8,712 nucleotides of DNA from Halobacteriales archaeon (GTDB lineage Archaea > Halobacteriota > Halobacteria > Halorutilales > JAHENH01). Of this stretch, positions 6,143 through 8,712 are shown piece after piece. Position numbers and translations under genes: made by a program. The stretch spans positions 1 through 8,712 of the forward strand of contig JAHENH010000091.1 in assembly GCA_018609935.1 (NCBI GenBank), written 5' to 3'. A model generated the notes under the pieces. It did no database searches, was not told the origin of the DNA, and saw nothing but the letters and a program-made list of their open reading frames with translations. Numbering within the stretch: position 1 is the first letter of the stretch; every line of letters starts with the position of its first letter.

Positions 6143-6155
6143 CTATCTTAGATAG
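6143..6155. repeat. 13-bp inverted repeat touching the DUF1405 start
   Basis: CTATCT and AGATAG are exact reverse complements around a single T, and the site ends two bases before the ATG at 6158. A bound protein or a hairpin here could affect initiation. The 9-mer GATAGCTAT formed by its right arm and the start codon also occurs at 4279-4287. Confidence 0.5.
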
Positions 6156-6157
6156 CT

Positions 6158-6823
6158 ATGGAAAGTAAAAAAGAAAGCCTTCCTATATATCTTGCTCCTA
6201 TTCCCTCATATATTGAAGATCTTTTTTTTAAATATGTATGGTTGGTTATAGCTATAAATGTAGGAGGATCTATTTTTGGTTTTTTGTATTATAGATCTCA
6301 GCTTATCCAGACTAATATTTTTATGTGGCCTATAATTCCTGATAGTCCGATGGCTACACTTTTTATTGTTATTAGTTTACTTGGAATAAAATTCAATTAT
6401 ACTATTGAATCAGTGAATATGCTTGCTTTTTTTGGTTGTATAAAATATGGATTATGGACTCCATATATCCTCCTTATCTTTAGGTCTGATTTCCAATACC
6501 TTAATCCTATAATGTATAATTTTCTTTTTTGGAGTCATCTATCTATGGCTATGCAAGGATTTGTTATATATAGATATAGTGATTTTCCAATTAAGGCTAT
6601 ACTTATAGCTAGTATATGGTATACACTTAACGATGTATTAGATTATTTTTTATATTTTTTAGGAGGACCACACCATACATATATACCCTCAGAGATTATT
6701 AATGGAGTTAATCATTCTGTTCCAGGACATGATATTGCAGCACTGGGGGCTATTTTACTTACCATATTACTTATATTATTAGCTTTTTTAATTAAAATTG
6801 AAAAAATAAAATTAAAGAGATGA
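6158..6823 (+). CDS. DUF1405 family membrane protein (YpjA-like)
   Basis: An integral membrane protein of 221 residues with about six membrane spans, near 26-45, 65-80, 85-107, 115-137, 145-168 and 193-213. Family hallmarks are IIPDSPMATLF (59-69), the span with KYGLW (96-100), WSHLSMAMQGF (125-135), NDVLDY (158-163), PHHTYIP (171-177) and VPGHD (188-192). The conserved His and Asp residues sit near membrane faces and could bind metal or protons, but the function of DUF1405 is unknown. The family occurs in Bacillus-type bacteria and haloarchaea. The start is the first ATG and has no Shine-Dalgarno. A 60-bp gap after mptA, with an AATATTTAAAAGT box overlapping the mptA stop, allows either separate transcription or read-through. 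Confidence 0.88.
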   Translation: MESKKESLPIYLAPIPSYIEDLFFKYVWLVIAINVGGSIFGFLYYRSQLIQTNIFMWPIIPDSPMATLFIVISLLGIKFNYTIESVNMLAFFGCIKYGLWTPYILLIFRSDFQYLNPIMYNFLFWSHLSMAMQGFVIYRYSDFPIKAILIASIWYTLNDVLDYFLYFLGGPHHTYIPSEIINGVNHSVPGHDIAALGAILLTILLILLAFLIKIEKIKLKR

Positions 6824-6841
6824 TACTTAATACTAAACCAA

Positions 6842-6848
6842 TTTTTTT
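6842..6848 (+). terminator. T7 tract after DUF1405
   Basis: Seven T residues lie 19 bp after the stop codon, in the 84-bp convergent spacer between this gene and the minus-strand membrane protein. They fit an archaeal oligo-T terminator. No comparable T-run serves the opposite strand, so the minus transcript may continue into the spacer. Confidence 0.5.
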
Positions 6849-6907
6849 AATTCATCAAATATTTATTATTTAATTGAATTCTTTATCAAATAAGAATCTT
6901 TTAAGTT

Positions 6908-7612
6908 TTATTGGCTATATGTTTTTATTGTGTTTTTTATTATTCTATATTTATTATTTGAAGTTATGTAAAGTAACCATATAGTGATAAGAAATATTAT
7001 TGTTCCAATATCATAGGAAAAACTATAAGCTGATGTAGTTAAACTAGTTAATCCCCCTCCTAGGAAACCTAATAACGAAGCGAATATGGGTGTGACACAT
7101 CCGACACAAGTGAATAGTCCTAACAAACCTCCAACTATACTACTTTTTGTAGTATTTAGCAACGAAATATAGATTAGATAAGATATGCTTAGATATCCTA
7201 TTACTTGGAATGGTATAATAGTAAACTGTATCAGATTACCTGTATAGGATATTATTGGCCCCCAACCAGGCGTTACTATAGATAAATATAGACCTTCTGT
7301 AGATTTTTGTGTTGAAAATCCAATTAACCCTGGTATATATAATAATACTAAAAAATAAAATATTGATATAAATAATACTAATACTGTAATATATTTATTT
7401 TCAGAGGAAATATGTTCTGTTTTATATACTACCCAGACACTAGTATTTATCCAAATAAAGGGATATGCTAGATATCGAAGATCTGTTGGTTGAGAACTAC
7501 TTAACAAAAAATATATCCAAACAATAACTAATTCTATAAACACTATAAAAATCCACAAAAATATATTTCTAACTGATATATGAATTGGCCCTATATTGAT
7601 ATATTCTTTCAT
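6908..7612 (-). CDS. Haloarchaeal-type membrane protein with intramembrane CxxC, downstream of ctaB
   Basis: An integral membrane protein of 234 residues and unknown function, with spans near 17-37, 46-64, 75-97, 115-150 (two), 157-187 and 199-217. Visible motifs are LRYLAYPFIWINTSVW (45-60), TPGWGP (114-119) and, within a Gly-rich hydrophobic stretch, LFTCVGCVTP (166-175) with C169 and C172. A CxxC inside or beside a helix suggests a redox thiol pair or Cu(I)/heme handling. I recall similar haloarchaeal proteins of the DUF7546 type near oxidase genes, but cannot confirm that here. The gene starts 73 bp after the ctaB stop on the same strand, so a shared transcript is likely. I infer a role in cytochrome oxidase assembly, heme trafficking or copper delivery. 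No Shine-Dalgarno is evident. Confidence 0.7.
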   Translation of the reverse strand: MKEYINIGPIHISVRNIFLWIFIVFIELVIVWIYFLLSSSQPTDLRYLAYPFIWINTSVWVVYKTEHISSENKYITVLVLFISIFYFLVLLYIPGLIGFSTQKSTEGLYLSIVTPGWGPIISYTGNLIQFTIIPFQVIGYLSISYLIYISLLNTTKSSIVGGLLGLFTCVGCVTPIFASLLGFLGGGLTSLTTSAYSFSYDIGTIIFLITIWLLYITSNNKYRIIKNTIKTYSQ

Positions 7613-7623
7613 AATAATTAGTA

Positions 7624-7635
7624 TCAGTTTACTGA
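7624..7635. repeat. Short inverted repeat TCAGT-TT-ACTGA
   Basis: Exact 5-bp arms around TT lie 11-22 bp before the start of the CxxC membrane protein, in the gap after ctaB. The site is short enough to be chance. It could affect translation initiation or bind a regulator. Confidence 0.35.
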
Positions 7636-7685
7636 CTTTTGTTTTATTTCTGAGTTTTTTGGGTCCATAACTATTAATTTTATTT

Positions 7686-8712
7686 TTATATCATAAGGGA
7701 ATCTAGAACTACTGCTATTAATAAAGCTCCTAGATATGCGTTTGATGCATGGAAAGATTTTAATGCTGCTTTTTTCCTGTCTTCTCTAATATAAAGTAAA
7801 ACTACTTCTCTTAGAAATATCCCTCCAAATATAGCTGTTATTATTGCATATATCCAGTTTAGTGGAGATAAAACTCCTAACATTACAGCTGTCAACAATG
7901 TTGTAGTAAGATAAAATACTATATGTCTTTTTGCAATTTTATCGCCTTTAACAACAGGTAACATTGGGAAGTCAGCTCTACTATAATCTTTTTTATAAGC
8001 AAGAGCCAATGAATAAAAATGAGCAGGAGTCCAGAGAAATATTATTCCAGCTAATACTATAGCAGGGGTTTCTATATTTCCAGTTACAGCTACCCACCCA
8101 ATAAGTGCTGGAAATGAACCTGCCGCACCCCCTATAACTATATTCTGTGTTGTATTTGGTTTCAAAATTATAGTATATATTATGCTATAGAATACTATGG
8201 CAAGAAATCCTAAAAAGGCAGCCAGGCTATTTACAAATATAAAGAAAACTGTTATAGAACTTATTGATAAAATAAGACCAAAAATAACTGCATTTTTAAT
8301 AGATATTTTCTGTTTAGGTAATGGTCTATTAGAAGTTCTTTCCATTTTTTGATCTCTTTCCCTCTCAAGAGCATGGTTAAATGTTCCACTTGCCCCAATC
8401 GATAAAACACCTCCTATAAGTGTTGCTGTAGCTGCATAAATATTCAGTGAACGCCCTGCTGCTAAAGTCATCGATGCCAGAGCAACAAGGCATAAAAGCC
8501 ACATTAATCTGGGTTTTGTAAGTGCAAGGTAGGATTTTACTCTTTCCGTCCAGTTAGTTTTATTTGAAGATTTATTTATTTGTTTTGAAGTTTTTTTATT
8601 ATTTGCTGATTGTTTTATTTCCAGTTCATAAGAGGTTTCTCTTTTTTCTAACTTCCATAAAAGACCTAAAAGTAAAAATGAGAAAATAGACATACCAATA
8701 GTGAGATGTAAC
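7686..8712 (-). CDS. ctaB: Heme O synthase (protoheme IX farnesyltransferase), 5' end beyond the right edge
   Basis: CtaB transfers a farnesyl group from farnesyl diphosphate to heme B, making heme O for heme-copper oxidases; it is a UbiA-family membrane enzyme. Counting from the ATG at 8693, the prenyl-diphosphate site NHALERERDQKMERTSNRPL spans 106-125 (N106, E110, D114), followed by WTPAHFYSLALAYKKDY (221-237) and SRADFPMLPVV (238-248). About eight spans lie between residues 60 and 333. The frame stays open to the right edge, adding LHLTIG in front of MSIFSFLLLGLLWKLEK, which reads as one membrane helix followed by a 30-residue Lys/Asn linker. I therefore take the ATG at 8693 as internal and the protein as the haloarchaeal long form with an extra N-terminal membrane domain. 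Confidence 0.94.
   Translation of the reverse strand, partial: LHLTIGMSIFSFLLLGLLWKLEKRETSYELEIKQSANNKKTSKQINKSSNKTNWTERVKSYLALTKPRLMWLLCLVALASMTLAAGRSLNIYAATATLIGGVLSIGASGTFNHALERERDQKMERTSNRPLPKQKISIKNAVIFGLILSISSITVFFIFVNSLAAFLGFLAIVFYSIIYTIILKPNTTQNIVIGGAAGSFPALIGWVAVTGNIETPAIVLAGIIFLWTPAHFYSLALAYKKDYSRADFPMLPVVKGDKIAKRHIVFYLTTTLLTAVMLGVLSPLNWIYAIITAIFGGIFLREVVLLYIREDRKKAALKSFHASNAYLGALLIAVVLDSLMI

Noticed and set aside
7643..7672. 13-codon minus-strand frame (MDPKNSEIKQKSV) between ctaB and the CxxC protein
   Set aside because: It is too short to support, with no Shine-Dalgarno or promoter. A leader peptide is possible but nothing shows it.
1..8712. Mobile element, provirus, toxin-antitoxin or defence island
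   Set aside because: No transposase, integrase, terminal repeats, phage structural genes or defence domains are visible; the gene set is housekeeping.

Overview
The window is archaeal and looks like a relative of the haloarchaea with an unusually AT-rich genome. S19, L22 and S3 are clearly of archaeal type and follow haloarchaeal wording closely, for example the S19 C-terminus [12 protein letters not shown] and the L22 stretch [12 protein letters not shown]. An RNB-only RNase R, MptA-type GTP cyclohydrolase, a DUF1405 membrane protein, a membrane J-domain protein and CtaB with an N-terminal extension are a combination I associate with Halobacteria. Base composition is roughly one third G+C or less by eye, and the proteins are lysine-rich rather than strongly acidic. 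An AT-rich, aerobic, less salt-adapted sister of the haloarchaea, such as marine Hikarchaeia (Marine Group IV), fits best. This placement is inference.

Layout, left to right. Positions 1-1585 (minus) hold the run rpsS-rplV-rpsC. S3 leaves the window inside a perfect 15-bp tandem repeat that encodes a TEKTE pentapeptide tail. Positions 1696-2943 (minus) encode RNase R. A 142-bp divergent spacer separates it from a plus-strand GT4 glycosyltransferase (3086-4093) of the glycolipid-synthase type. The stretch 4094-4276 has no convincing gene but contains clustered inverted repeats and a TATA-like box. It leads into a doubtful 66-codon frame and a membrane-anchored J-domain protein (4453-5025). mptA (5171-6097) and a DUF1405 protein (6158-6823) follow on plus. 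On minus, converging on these, are ctaB (7686 to the right edge, 5' end missing) and a membrane protein with an intramembrane CxxC (6908-7612).

Most of the window is housekeeping: translation, RNA decay, pterin synthesis, membrane lipid glycosylation and heme O synthesis for a heme-copper oxidase. I found no defence system, mobile element, CRISPR array, tRNA or rRNA. The points most worth following are the S3 repeat tail, the break in the ribosomal-protein cluster ahead of S19, the nuclease-like but apparently dead middle domain of the J protein, the 4094-4300 region with its possibly broken small gene, and the CtaB/CxxC membrane-protein pair.

Most plus-strand genes and RNase R lack an evident Shine-Dalgarno sequence. 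Several have a CTTAAA-type box 24-37 bp before the start, as expected for leaderless or nearly leaderless archaeal transcripts.
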